From Pseudomonas sp. TH43 (lineage in GTDB: Bacteria; Pseudomonadota; Gammaproteobacteria; Pseudomonadales; Pseudomonadaceae), in the NCBI RefSeq assembly GCF_016650635.1, contig NZ_JAEKFI010000005.1, positions 62,001 to 126,000 of the forward strand: 64,000 nucleotides of DNA, in the 5' to 3' direction. A program made the translations under genes and the position numbers. Positions 1 through 7,390 of this stretch are shown in pieces; within the stretch, counting starts at the first letter, position 1; each line of letters starts with the position of its first letter. The notes beneath the pieces were generated by a model, which ran no database searches, was not told the origin of the DNA, and saw only the letters and a program-made list of their open reading frames with translations.

Positions 1-669
1 TTGGCGGACCGTTTGCTGGAAGTCCAGGAGAACGAGCGCCATCGTCTCAGCCGTGAACTGCACGACGACATCGGTCAACTGCTGACTGCCGCCAAACTGC
101 AAGGCGAATGGCTCAAACGACGACTGCCGGACGACTTGCAGGAACACTGTACAACGCTGTGCGAGACCCTCGAGGAAACCCTCAATAAAGTGCGCGACGT
201 GTCCGCCATTCTTAACCCACGGCAACTCACCAGCCTGGGTCTTGAAGCCAGTTTGCGCGCGCATTTGCTCAAGACACTGACCAACACGTCGGTGAACTGG
301 AGCCTTGATTGTCAGCAGCGGTTGAACGGCATTCCCGAAGAAATGGCCGTCGCGGCCTTTCGCATTACTCAGGAAGCCGTGACCAACATCCTGCGCCACG
401 CGCAGGCGAAGAATCTGCTGATTCGCGTCCAGCGTTTGCCCAAGGGCCTGACGCTGCTGATCAGCGATGACGGGCAGGGATTTGCCCCGGCAGCCAATCC
501 GGGGCGTGAAGGACAACGCGGCATGGCCGGGATGGCCGAACGGATCGAGCAGTTGGGTGGCACCCTGAGCGTGACCAGCGAGCCGGGCAAAGGCACTCAA
601 ATCGAAGCACTTTTCCCCTGGGCGCCGCGCGCACTCGAGCGGGCCAGTACGAATAAGGTTATGCGTTGA
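1..669 (+). CDS. Sensor histidine kinase, NarL type, C-terminal part (truncated by window edge)
   Basis: This is the C-terminal 222 residues of a two-component sensor kinase; the true start lies upstream of the window. A HisKA_3 dimerisation segment is visible with the phospho-accepting histidine at residue 21 of the fragment, in the sequence RELHDDIGQLL. It is followed by a HATPase domain with an N-box (ITQEAVTNILRHA), a G1 box (SDDGQGF) and a glycine-rich GMAGMAERI stretch. This is the arrangement of NarX/UhpB-type kinases that autophosphorylate and signal to LuxR-type regulators. The stop codon overlaps the TTG start of the next gene, a matching response regulator, so the pair is translationally coupled. 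The sensory part is outside the window, so the stimulus cannot be guessed. Confidence 0.9.
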   Translation: MADRLLEVQENERHRLSRELHDDIGQLLTAAKLQGEWLKRRLPDDLQEHCTTLCETLEETLNKVRDVSAILNPRQLTSLGLEASLRAHLLKTLTNTSVNWSLDCQQRLNGIPEEMAVAAFRITQEAVTNILRHAQAKNLLIRVQRLPKGLTLLISDDGQGFAPAANPGREGQRGMAGMAERIEQLGGTLSVTSEPGKGTQIEALFPWAPRALERASTNKVMR

Positions 670-1325
670 CTTGTAACTTACTTCTGGTGGATGACCACTC
701 GCTGATCAGGGCCGGCGTGCGCGCTCTGGTACTGGATATTCCCGGTTACGCGGTAATTGGCGAGGCCAATGACGGCTCGCAGTTGCTCGAAATGGTCGAG
801 CAACTGAACCCCGATATCGTTTTGCTGGATATTTCCATGAAAGAAACCGGCGGCCTGGAAGCCCTGCAACGGCTCAAGCGTGTGCGACCACAAAGCAAAG
901 TGCTGATCCTGTCGATGCACACCGACCCGGCGCTGATCATGCAAGCGCTGGAGTCCGGCGCGCATGGCTACCTGCTCAAGGACACCACCGCCACCGAACT
1001 CGAACACGCGCTCGAAGCGTTGCGTAACAACGAACGCTACCTGAGCCCGGCCATCGCTCACACGGTGATCAACCAGGCCCTGACGCGCAACCAGAAGAGC
1101 CAGCCGGAAACCTCCGACTCGCACAACCTGACCGCGCGCCAACTGGAAATCCTGCGGCTGATCGTACGGGGCAAATCGACCCGGGAGATCGCCAACGGCC
1201 TGGGCCTGAGCATCAAGACCGTCGAAACCCACCGCTCGCAGATCATGAAGCGCCTGCAGATCTACGACGTGGCGGGCCTGGTGCTGTTCGCCGTGCGCGA
1301 ACAGATCATCAGTCTGGACGACTGA
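666..1325 (+). CDS. LuxR/NarL-family response regulator
   Basis: DNA-binding response regulator of 219 residues, the usual length for NarL/FixJ proteins. The receiver domain has the acidic pair D9-D10, the phospho-acceptor D55 in DIVLLDIS, and the conserved lysine in GYLLKD near residue 105. The C-terminal part, about residues 150-210, is a LuxR helix-turn-helix (LTARQLEILRLI, then STREIANGLGLSIKTVETH). The start is a TTG that overlaps the stop codon of the upstream kinase (TTGA), and no in-frame ATG gives an intact receiver domain. It is the cognate regulator of the preceding kinase. Its 3' end overlaps the convergent YegS-like gene by 17 bases. Target genes cannot be told from the sequence. 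Confidence 0.92.
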   Translation: MTCNLLLVDDHSLIRAGVRALVLDIPGYAVIGEANDGSQLLEMVEQLNPDIVLLDISMKETGGLEALQRLKRVRPQSKVLILSMHTDPALIMQALESGAHGYLLKDTTATELEHALEALRNNERYLSPAIAHTVINQALTRNQKSQPETSDSHNLTARQLEILRLIVRGKSTREIANGLGLSIKTVETHRSQIMKRLQIYDVAGLVLFAVREQIISLDD

Positions 1326-2226
1326 CGGCGCGAACGCCGCCCAACAGCGGCGAGTCAGCCGGCAGGTGCACCTGCAGCGCTGCCGGCCGCGCCTCGAAGC
1401 GCATGCTGCTGCCCTCCAGCGGTTCGCCGTCGAGATTGATATAGAGCCCTTCGGCCACTTTGATTTCGACCCATGGCAAACGCGTGCGTACAAACATGTT
1501 TTCGATGCCGAAACCGTCACTGAGCAAGTTCTTCAAAGTGCCGACCAACTCCTGCGGCGCCGGCAGAATACTGATGTCCAGCAAACCGTCATCGGCCAGC
1601 GCTTGCGGGCACAACACGTGCCCGCCTCCCGCCTGACGGCCGTTACCGATGCCCAATGCGAGCAGCTCGCCACTCCAATGGAAGTCCGGCCCTTGCAGCT
1701 CGCCGTAGGCAGCATGCAATTCGCTGAAGCGCGATAAGCCGGTAAACAGATAGGCCGCGCCACCCAAAACCTTCTTGAGATCTTCCGAGGTATTGGCGGT
1801 GACCTGACTGCCAAAGCCGCCGGTGGCCATATTGAGGAAAACCTGCCCGCCCACCTCGCCCAGATCGATGTCACGCGGCGGTACGTCCAACAATTCGAGC
1901 GCCTCGGCCGGTTCCAGCGGCACACCCGCCGCACGGGAGAAATCATTGGCCGTGCCCAGCGGCAACAGCACCAGACTGGCCTCGCCCGGATGCGCCGCCA
2001 ATGCCTGAGCGACGTCGCGCAACGTACCATCGCCGCCCCCGGCAATGATCTGCGAGTAACCGGCAGCCAGCGCCTCCTCGACCATCCGCTCGGCGTCACC
2101 GGCTTCCCAGGTCACGCGCACTGCCAATTGCCATCCTTGCTCGCGTTTACTCTCGACGGCGCTGCGAACCGCCTCGTTGAGTGCCTGCTTGCCATGCAGA
2201 ATCAATAGCGCCCTGCGTTCACTCAT
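1309..2226 (-). CDS. yegS: YegS-type lipid kinase (diacylglycerol kinase family)
   Basis: Predicted cytoplasmic lipid kinase of 305 residues with a DAGK catalytic fold. The nucleotide-binding motif GGGDGTLRDVA is at about residues 63-73, followed by LPLGTANDF, both hallmarks of the YegS/DgkB family that phosphorylates diacylglycerol or phosphatidylglycerol. The C-terminal beta-rich half carries NMATGGFG and ends in LNLDGEP-like sequence, as in YegS. The open frame extends upstream, but the ATG at 2226 gives the family N-terminus (MSERRALLILHGK). The gene converges on the response regulator with a 17-base overlap and is probably independent of it. The physiological lipid substrate in Pseudomonas is not established by anything here. 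Confidence 0.9.
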   Translation of the reverse strand: MSERRALLILHGKQALNEAVRSAVESKREQGWQLAVRVTWEAGDAERMVEEALAAGYSQIIAGGGDGTLRDVAQALAAHPGEASLVLLPLGTANDFSRAAGVPLEPAEALELLDVPPRDIDLGEVGGQVFLNMATGGFGSQVTANTSEDLKKVLGGAAYLFTGLSRFSELHAAYGELQGPDFHWSGELLALGIGNGRQAGGGHVLCPQALADDGLLDISILPAPQELVGTLKNLLSDGFGIENMFVRTRLPWVEIKVAEGLYINLDGEPLEGSSMRFEARPAALQVHLPADSPLLGGVRAVSRPD

Positions 2227-2455
2227 TACGGTCACTCCCTGAATGGAATCGGTACGGGACATCTTGACCACTGCGCCGCGCAAAAAAGCCGCAACAATGA
2301 CAATTAATTCAAGCACTCCAGCCAGCACGTCCTACACGGCGGTATATTTTCTTACAAAACCTGAGGAAACGGCTGAATTGACCCGGCGCCATCATTGGCA
2401 CATCGTGCCCTGGCGGTAGCAATCTTCAATTTGAAACACACAAGGATGTGCAGTA

Positions 2456-2539
2456 ATGAGTCGATATACGCTTAACGCTTTCGATATTTCAAATGACGGC
2501 ATTAACGAGCAGCCTTCAGGCGGACACGTCAATGCATAG
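2456..2539 (+). CDS. Possible 27-residue peptide
   Basis: A short frame, ATG to TAG, would encode 27 residues beginning MSRYTLNAFDISNDG. An AAGGA sequence lies nine bases before the ATG, which is a credible ribosome binding site. It sits in the 404-base gap between the YegS-like gene and the small membrane protein gene, and it ends before the latter's preferred start. I recognise no family. It could be a leader peptide or chance; codon use is not informative at this length. Confidence 0.25.
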   Translation: MSRYTLNAFDISNDGINEQPSGGHVNA

Positions 2540-2630
2540 TCAAGAAGTCAGGATGCCTGGGAGCCCGGTTGTTCCACTCGCGGAGAGTCGTGCCAGTCAC
2601 ACCAGCAGCACCAAATCCGGAGAAGTGAAT

Positions 2631-2825
2631 ATGGAACCTCGTGTCACAGAGCTGGAAACCCACCTCAAATACATTCGCCGGGACATGGATGAAGTTCGCG
2701 GCGATGTCAGAACCATCAAACATCGATTGGCATATTCGGCGGGCGCCACAGCCGTGATCCTGTGCTTGCTTGGATGGGTGGCGAACAGCCGCTTCGAACA
2801 ACTCGTTTCGATCATGACTCGCTGA
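2631..2825 (+). CDS. Small membrane protein with N-terminal coiled coil
   Basis: A protein of 64 residues if the ATG at 2631 is used; GGAGAA six bases upstream supports this start. The same frame stays open further upstream with possible starts at 2553, 2532 and 2493, which would add a low-complexity N-terminus. Residues 1-35 are charged and helical (ETHLKYIRRDMDEVRGDVRT), resembling the coiled coil of XhlA-like holin-associated proteins. Residues 38-56 form one hydrophobic membrane segment (GATAVILCLLGWVA). No phage genes surround it, so a holin role is not implied. It is followed closely by the convergent moeA gene. Function unknown. Confidence 0.6.
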   Translation: MEPRVTELETHLKYIRRDMDEVRGDVRTIKHRLAYSAGATAVILCLLGWVANSRFEQLVSIMTR

Positions 2826-2884
2826 ATGTTCGATTGAATGCAGGCTTCGGAGGCTCCTCCGAGCCTGCACATGCAGCGGTCGAA

Positions 2885-4111
2885 CTAGCTGAGGAGCTCA
2901 CTCAGCGGAATGAACAGCACTTCGTCGCCCTCGACAAGCGTTCGCCCTTCCAGCACCTCCACCAGCCCATCGGCCCACGCCGCGCTGCGCAGGACACCCG
3001 AGCTTTGATTACGATAGATAACGGCACGCCCCTGATCCAGGCGCCCACGCAAATACTCGCGGCGGTTACCTGCCACAGGCCAGACGAACCCTGCAGGCAC
3101 CACAAACTTCAGCGGCTCAACGTCCTGAACGCCCTGACGGCGCAACAGATAGGGACGCGTCAGCAAGGCGAAGGTCACCAGAGTCGACGCAGGATTGCCG
3201 GGCAGCCCGATGACCGGGACACCCCGAAAATGACCAAACGTCAGCGGCTTCCCGGGCTTGATGGCGAGTTTCCACAGCGCCAGTTCGCCCTCCTCTCTCA
3301 ACGCAATGCCAAGAAAGTCAGCCTCACCCACCGACACACCACCGGTCGAAAGAATCAGATCAACGTCCTGCAATGCACCGAGGCGCTCGCGGGTGGTGGC
3401 CAGATCATCCGGAAGAATTCCGGCATCAATCACCTCGCAACCCATGCGCTTCAACCAACTGCACAGCACCACACGATTGCTGTTGTAGATTTGCCCCGGA
3501 CCCAACGCCTGACCCGGTTCGACCAGCTCATCGCCGGTCGACAGCACCGCCACGCGAACCTTGCGCACCACCTGCAAGCCAGCGCAACCCAAGGATGCCG
3601 ACAAACCTTGTTCAATGGGCCCAAGCCGGGTGCCAGCCGCCAGGATCAATTCGCCGACTGTGGTCTCCTGACCTTGCGCACGAATGTTTTGCCCGGCAAT
3701 CATGCTTTCAACGAAACGCACGCGGCCATCGGCAAGCACTTCAGCGTTTTCCTGCATTTCAACGCAATCAGCCCCGGCCGGTACCGGCGCACCGGTAAAA
3801 ATCCGCGCGCAGGTTCCAGGCTGCAAGGGTTCAGGCGCTTGCCCGGCAAAGATTTTCTGACTGACCGGCAACGGCTCGCCGGTCCAATCGGCCAGATTCA
3901 GGGCATAGCCATCCATCGCACTGTTCGGCCAGGGCGGCAGATCCAGTGTCGATATCAGGTCCTCGGCGAGCACCCGCCCCTGAACGTCTGCCAATGGCAA
4001 AAACTCGCGCTCGACTATCGGCGAGGCCTCGGCCATTTCCAGCAGTCGCGCCAGCGCCACTTCGACCGGCATCAAGGTGCCGGTCTTGCCCGGCTTACCC
4101 ACGGGATTCAC
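2885..4111 (-). CDS. moeA: Molybdopterin molybdenumtransferase MoeA
   Basis: MoeA inserts molybdate into adenylylated molybdopterin, a late step of molybdenum cofactor synthesis in the cytoplasm. The 408-residue length matches the family. Visible signatures are PPWPNSAMDGYAL near residue 60, the MoeA/MogA fold segment VAVLSTGDELV followed by IYNSN, LSTGGVSVGEAD, and the C-terminal AIKPGKPLTFG and GLPGNPAS. The start is a GTG at 4111 that overlaps the end of moaB by 17 bases, so moaB and moeA form one translationally coupled transcription unit. mobA lies divergently upstream of moaB, giving a compact molybdenum cofactor locus. Confidence 0.96.
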   Translation of the reverse strand: MNPVGKPGKTGTLMPVEVALARLLEMAEASPIVEREFLPLADVQGRVLAEDLISTLDLPPWPNSAMDGYALNLADWTGEPLPVSQKIFAGQAPEPLQPGTCARIFTGAPVPAGADCVEMQENAEVLADGRVRFVESMIAGQNIRAQGQETTVGELILAAGTRLGPIEQGLSASLGCAGLQVVRKVRVAVLSTGDELVEPGQALGPGQIYNSNRVVLCSWLKRMGCEVIDAGILPDDLATTRERLGALQDVDLILSTGGVSVGEADFLGIALREEGELALWKLAIKPGKPLTFGHFRGVPVIGLPGNPASTLVTFALLTRPYLLRRQGVQDVEPLKFVVPAGFVWPVAGNRREYLRGRLDQGRAVIYRNQSSGVLRSAAWADGLVEVLEGRTLVEGDEVLFIPLSELLS

Positions 4112-4634
4112 AAGGTTCAGCCTGTTTCAGATGGGGGACAAAATTGCACGGGCGGTGCCGAGAATCCAACTGCTCGGCAAGAATACCGTCCCAGCCTGTA
4201 CGCACGGCGTTGGTCGAACCCGGCAGGCAGCACACCAGCGTGCCGTTGGCCAGACCTGCCAGCGCCCGGGATTGCACGGTCGAGGTGCCGATATCGGCCA
4301 CCGAAATCTGCCGGAACAACTCACCGAAACCATCAACCTGTTTGTCGAGCAGGCAAGCCACCGCTTCGGGGGTGCTGTCACGACCGGTAAAGCCGGTGCC
4401 GCCGGTAATCAGCACAACCTGCACGACATCGTCGGCAATCCAGTTGGCGACTTGCGCGCGGATTTTGTAGAGGTCATCTTTGAGCAGAACCCGCTCGGCC
4501 AGCAGGTGGCCTGCCGCCGTCAAACGGTCGACGAAGACCTGGCCCGAGGTGTCGGTTTCCAGGGTTCGGGTATCACTCACAGTCAGCACCGCAATGTTCA
4601 GCGGGGCGAAAGGTACATCAGCCTTGGCTTTCAT
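4095..4634 (-). CDS. moaB: Molybdenum cofactor biosynthesis protein MoaB
   Basis: MoaB/MogA-fold protein of 179 residues, which in this family binds molybdopterin and adenylylates it before molybdenum insertion. The N-terminal strand LNIAVLTVSDTRT, the glycine-rich VVLITGGTGFTGRD loop near residue 80, the acidic DSTPEAV segment and GSTNAVRTGW are all characteristic. It is the first gene of the moaB-moeA unit and overlaps moeA by 17 bases. The 81-base gap to divergent mobA must hold promoters for both directions. Confidence 0.95.
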   Translation of the reverse strand: MKAKADVPFAPLNIAVLTVSDTRTLETDTSGQVFVDRLTAAGHLLAERVLLKDDLYKIRAQVANWIADDVVQVVLITGGTGFTGRDSTPEAVACLLDKQVDGFGELFRQISVADIGTSTVQSRALAGLANGTLVCCLPGSTNAVRTGWDGILAEQLDSRHRPCNFVPHLKQAEPCESRG

Positions 4635-4715
4635 AGGCTCGTCCAGTTGTAGGAGAAACAGCCCGGTGTTATATCACAGCGCCCCCTTTTTTCGCCGCCC
4701 CTCTGGAGAGCCGAG

Positions 4716-5318
4716 ATGACCCTGAATACACAATTGCCTGCCTGCTCCATTCTGCTATTGGCAGGCGGACGCGGCCAACGCATGGGTGGTCAGGACAAAG
4801 GTCTGGTTGAATGGCTGGGGGAACCGCTGATTACGCATTTGCACCGCAAGGTGCGCCCGCTGACGGATGATCTGATCATTTCCTGCAACCGCAATCGCGA
4901 GCGTTATGCGCCGCTTGCCGACCAATTGGTCGTGGATGACGAAAACGACTTTCCGGGCCCGCTGGCCGGTATTCGCGCAGGCCTGAAGGCGGCGCGTCAT
5001 TCGCATCTACTGGTATTGCCCTGCGATGTCCCGCGCATTGATGGCGCACTGCTGCAAAGCATGCGTGAAACCGCCCACCAGAATTCTGAAAAACCTTTAA
5101 TGTTGCGCCATGACGAGCACTGGGAACCCCTGCTCTGTGTCATTCCAGTGGCTTTGTTGCCAGCCTTCGAAAGCGCCTGGGATGCGGGTGAGCGCAGCCC
5201 CGGCCGAGTGATGCGCAGCCTCGGCGCAACCGCCCTGCAATGCCCGGACAACGACCCGCGACTGGCCAACCTCAATACCCCGGAACTGTTAAATTCGCAT
5301 AACACTGTGTCAGACTGA
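4716..5318 (+). CDS. mobA: Molybdenum cofactor guanylyltransferase MobA
   Basis: MobA transfers GMP from GTP to molybdenum cofactor to make the bis-MGD form used by DMSO-reductase-family enzymes such as nitrate reductase and formate dehydrogenase. The 200-residue protein has the nucleotidyltransferase signature LLAGGRGQRMGGQDKGL at residues 15-31 and the metal-binding aspartate in LPCDVPRID near residue 103. The length is normal. It is transcribed away from moaB-moeA, with which it shares the pathway. Confidence is high from motif and context together. Confidence 0.95.
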   Translation: MTLNTQLPACSILLLAGGRGQRMGGQDKGLVEWLGEPLITHLHRKVRPLTDDLIISCNRNRERYAPLADQLVVDDENDFPGPLAGIRAGLKAARHSHLLVLPCDVPRIDGALLQSMRETAHQNSEKPLMLRHDEHWEPLLCVIPVALLPAFESAWDAGERSPGRVMRSLGATALQCPDNDPRLANLNTPELLNSHNTVSD

Positions 5319-5396
5319 CAGCATTCAAGGAACTCTCACGCCTTGTGTACGTCTCAGCCTCAGTAACCAAAAGAATTTCCACTCGGAGACACACTC

Positions 5397-5618
5397 ATGA
5401 CTCAACGGACCCTCGCCACTCTCATGCTCGCACTGGGCTTGGCCACCCTCGCCGGTTGCTCCTCGCCAACAGTGATCACGCTGAATGACGGTCGCGAAAT
5501 CCAGGCCGTCGACACCCCGAAATACGATGATGATTCGGGCTTCTACGAGTTCAAGCAGCTTGACGGCAAAGAGACTCGCATCAACAAGGATCAGGTTCGC
5601 ACCGTTAAAGAACTGTAA
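5397..5618 (+). CDS. Small YgdI/YgdR-type lipoprotein
   Basis: A 73-residue lipoprotein. A signal peptide of about 20 residues ends in the lipobox LAGC with the acylated cysteine at position 21; the following serine suggests release to the outer membrane. The mature part, beginning VITLNDGREIQAVDTPKYD, is the DUF903 SH3-like domain of E. coli YgdI and YgdR. The role of this family is unknown. It has its own AGGAGA-like ribosome binding region and a strong terminator just downstream, so it appears monocistronic. Confidence 0.92.
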   Translation: MTQRTLATLMLALGLATLAGCSSPTVITLNDGREIQAVDTPKYDDDSGFYEFKQLDGKETRINKDQVRTVKEL

Positions 5619-5656
5619 AGTTCAAAGCGATACCTGAAACGGTCAGATTGCCTGGC

Positions 5657-5691
5657 CAAAAAAATGCCCCGACCTGTCGGGGCATTTTTTA
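5657..5691. terminator. Bidirectional intrinsic terminator
   Basis: A stem of atgccccgac / gtcggggcat type with a tiny loop is flanked by an A-run on the left and a T-run on the right. It lies between two converging genes and can stop transcription from both the lipoprotein gene and tpm. Confidence 0.9.
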
Positions 5692-5705
5692 TTGCTCTGC
5701 GAACG

Positions 5706-6362
5706 TTATTCAGCGGAAATCCGATAAACCCGCTCTTCCAGCCGCGTCACTCCCGCCTGGACAAATTTCCAGCTATCGTCCAACACGTCCTGCGCCTCTA
5801 ACAGCTTCACCTGCCATGTTGAACCCAACAAACGCTGCACCTGCGCATCGTCAACCGAGAAGGGTGGCCCAGCCATTTGCGTCTGATCGTAATCCAGCGT
5901 GATCAATAATCCCTGTAACCCAACAGGCAAGATGCTTTGCAGATGCGCCGCATACTGCTCACGCATCGGCGGCGGCAAGGCGATCAGCGCTGCGCGGTCA
6001 TAGAGTGCCGTGCAATCAGCAACGTCTGTCGCTGTCAGCGCGAAAACATCACCGCACCACAACTCGATGAGGCCCGCGCGATAGACCTTGAACGCACCCT
6101 GCTCACTGACTTGCGGTTGCAGTGATTGTTCAGCGAAAAAGTCTTCGACGGCTTTTTCCGCCAGCTCGATCCCGAGCACGCGGTGGCCAAGTCCCGCCAG
6201 CCACAGCAAATCCAGACTTTTCCCACACAAAGGCACCAGCACGCCCGCTTGCGTCGGGATCGCGAGATCCGGCCAATACCGTTGCAGATACGGGTTCACT
6301 TGCGGCAGATGGAAGCCGATCTGATTGGAAGCCCACTTCTTTTGCCAAAACTCAGGCTGCAT
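5706..6362 (-). CDS. tpm: Thiopurine S-methyltransferase
   Basis: Cytoplasmic SAM-dependent methyltransferase of 218 residues. The N-terminus MQPEFWQKKWASNQIGFH is diagnostic for bacterial TPMT. The SAM-binding region is VPLCGKSLDLLWLAGLGH near residues 43-60, followed by VLGIELAEKAVEDFF. In Pseudomonas, tpm products methylate selenium and tellurium oxyanion derivatives as well as thiopurines, and can contribute to resistance. The ATG at 6362 begins immediately with the conserved family N-terminus. It is monocistronic, with a terminator behind it and a divergent dioxygenase gene in front. Confidence 0.95.
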   Translation of the reverse strand: MQPEFWQKKWASNQIGFHLPQVNPYLQRYWPDLAIPTQAGVLVPLCGKSLDLLWLAGLGHRVLGIELAEKAVEDFFAEQSLQPQVSEQGAFKVYRAGLIELWCGDVFALTATDVADCTALYDRAALIALPPPMREQYAAHLQSILPVGLQGLLITLDYDQTQMAGPPFSVDDAQVQRLLGSTWQVKLLEAQDVLDDSWKFVQAGVTRLEERVYRISAE

Positions 6363-6465
6363 GAATATCCCCTAAAAAATCGATCAAAAGGCGTTAAAAC
6401 TTATATTAGATTTAGATCAATGATCTGACTGAAGATGACCTCATCTTACCGCTCAGGAACCCATC

Positions 6466-7233
6466 ATGTTTCCCAGCCTGTTTATTTCCCACGGTTCGCC
6501 CATGCTCGCACTGGAGCCCGGCGCCAGCGGCCCGGCTCTCGCACGTTTGGCAGCCGAACTGCCGAAACCCAAAGCCATCGTGATCGTCTCCGCCCACTGG
6601 GAGAGCCAAGAATTACTGGTCAGCAGCCATGCGCAACCGGAAACCTGGCATGATTTCGGCGGCTTCCCTCGTGCGTTGTTTGAAGTGCAATACCCGGCGC
6701 CAGGCAATCCGCAACTGGCTGCCGAAGTCGCCGATCTGCTGGCCGCCAACGGTCTGCTTGCGCGCCTCGATCCGCAACGTCCGTTCGATCACGGCGTGTG
6801 GGTGCCCTTATCGCTGATGTATCCGCAGGCCGATATTCCAGTGGTGCAGATTTCCTTGCCAAGCCGCGCAGGCCCGGCGCTTCAGACCCGCGTTGGCCGG
6901 GCGCTGGCCGGTTTACGCGAGCAAGGGATTCTGCTGATCGGCTCTGGCAGCATCACCCACAACCTGCGCGAACTGGATTGGCATGCTGGGCCGGAAAGCG
7001 TTGAACCGTGGGCTAAAGACTTCCGTGACTGGGTAATCGCAAAGCTCGCGGCCGACGATGAGGCGGCGCTGCACGACTACCGCCAGCAGGCGCCGAACGC
7101 AGTACGCAGCCATCCGAGTGATGAGCATTTGTTGCCGTTGTATTTTGCGCGAGGGGCAGGTGGCGAGTTCAGCGTGGCGCATCAGGGGTTCACGATGGGG
7201 GCGCTGGGGATGGATATTTATCGTTTCGGTTAA
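6466..7233 (+). CDS. LigB/DODA-type extradiol ring-cleavage dioxygenase
   Basis: Class III extradiol dioxygenase of 255 residues, related to E. coli YgiD (4,5-DOPA dioxygenase). Candidate non-haem metal ligands are H9 in ISHGSPML, H44 in IVSAHWES and a C-terminal histidine in SVAHQGF near residue 239. Other family signatures are DHGVWVPL and GSGSITHNL. The natural substrate of bacterial DODA-like proteins is often unknown; a catecholic compound is inferred. The ATG at 6466 directly precedes the conserved FPSLFISHG. It is divergent from tpm across a 103-base gap and followed by a REP pair and a terminator. Confidence 0.88.
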   Translation: MFPSLFISHGSPMLALEPGASGPALARLAAELPKPKAIVIVSAHWESQELLVSSHAQPETWHDFGGFPRALFEVQYPAPGNPQLAAEVADLLAANGLLARLDPQRPFDHGVWVPLSLMYPQADIPVVQISLPSRAGPALQTRVGRALAGLREQGILLIGSGSITHNLRELDWHAGPESVEPWAKDFRDWVIAKLAADDEAALHDYRQQAPNAVRSHPSDEHLLPLYFARGAGGEFSVAHQGFTMGALGMDIYRFG

Positions 7234-7240
7234 AAGCAAA

Positions 7241-7310
7241 AGATCGCAGCCTTCGGCAGCTCCTGCATGAGAATGCATTTCCCTGTAGGAGCTGCCGAAG
7301 GCTGCGATCT
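7241..7310. repeat. REP-type inverted repeat pair
   Basis: Two 27-base arms (7241-7267 and 7284-7310) of the 'agatcgcagccttcggcagc' family form a nearly perfect inverted repeat around a 16-base spacer. Related copies occur at 18333-18400 and 62068-62144. Confidence 0.85.
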
Positions 7311-7330
7311 CTTGATCTTGAAAAACAGAC

Positions 7331-7363
7331 AAAAAAATCCCCGAACCAGTCGGGGATTTTTTA
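7331..7363. terminator. Bidirectional intrinsic terminator
   Basis: The stem aatccccga / tcggggatt with a short loop is flanked by A and T runs. It separates the converging dioxygenase and helicase genes. Confidence 0.88.
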
Positions 7364-7390
7364 TGTTCGATCAATCAGCCCAAGGGCGGA

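Noticed and set aside
2762..4390. A 542-codon frame antisense to moeA and moaB
   Set aside because: It spans two genes with clear molybdenum cofactor motifs on the other strand and has no recognisable features.
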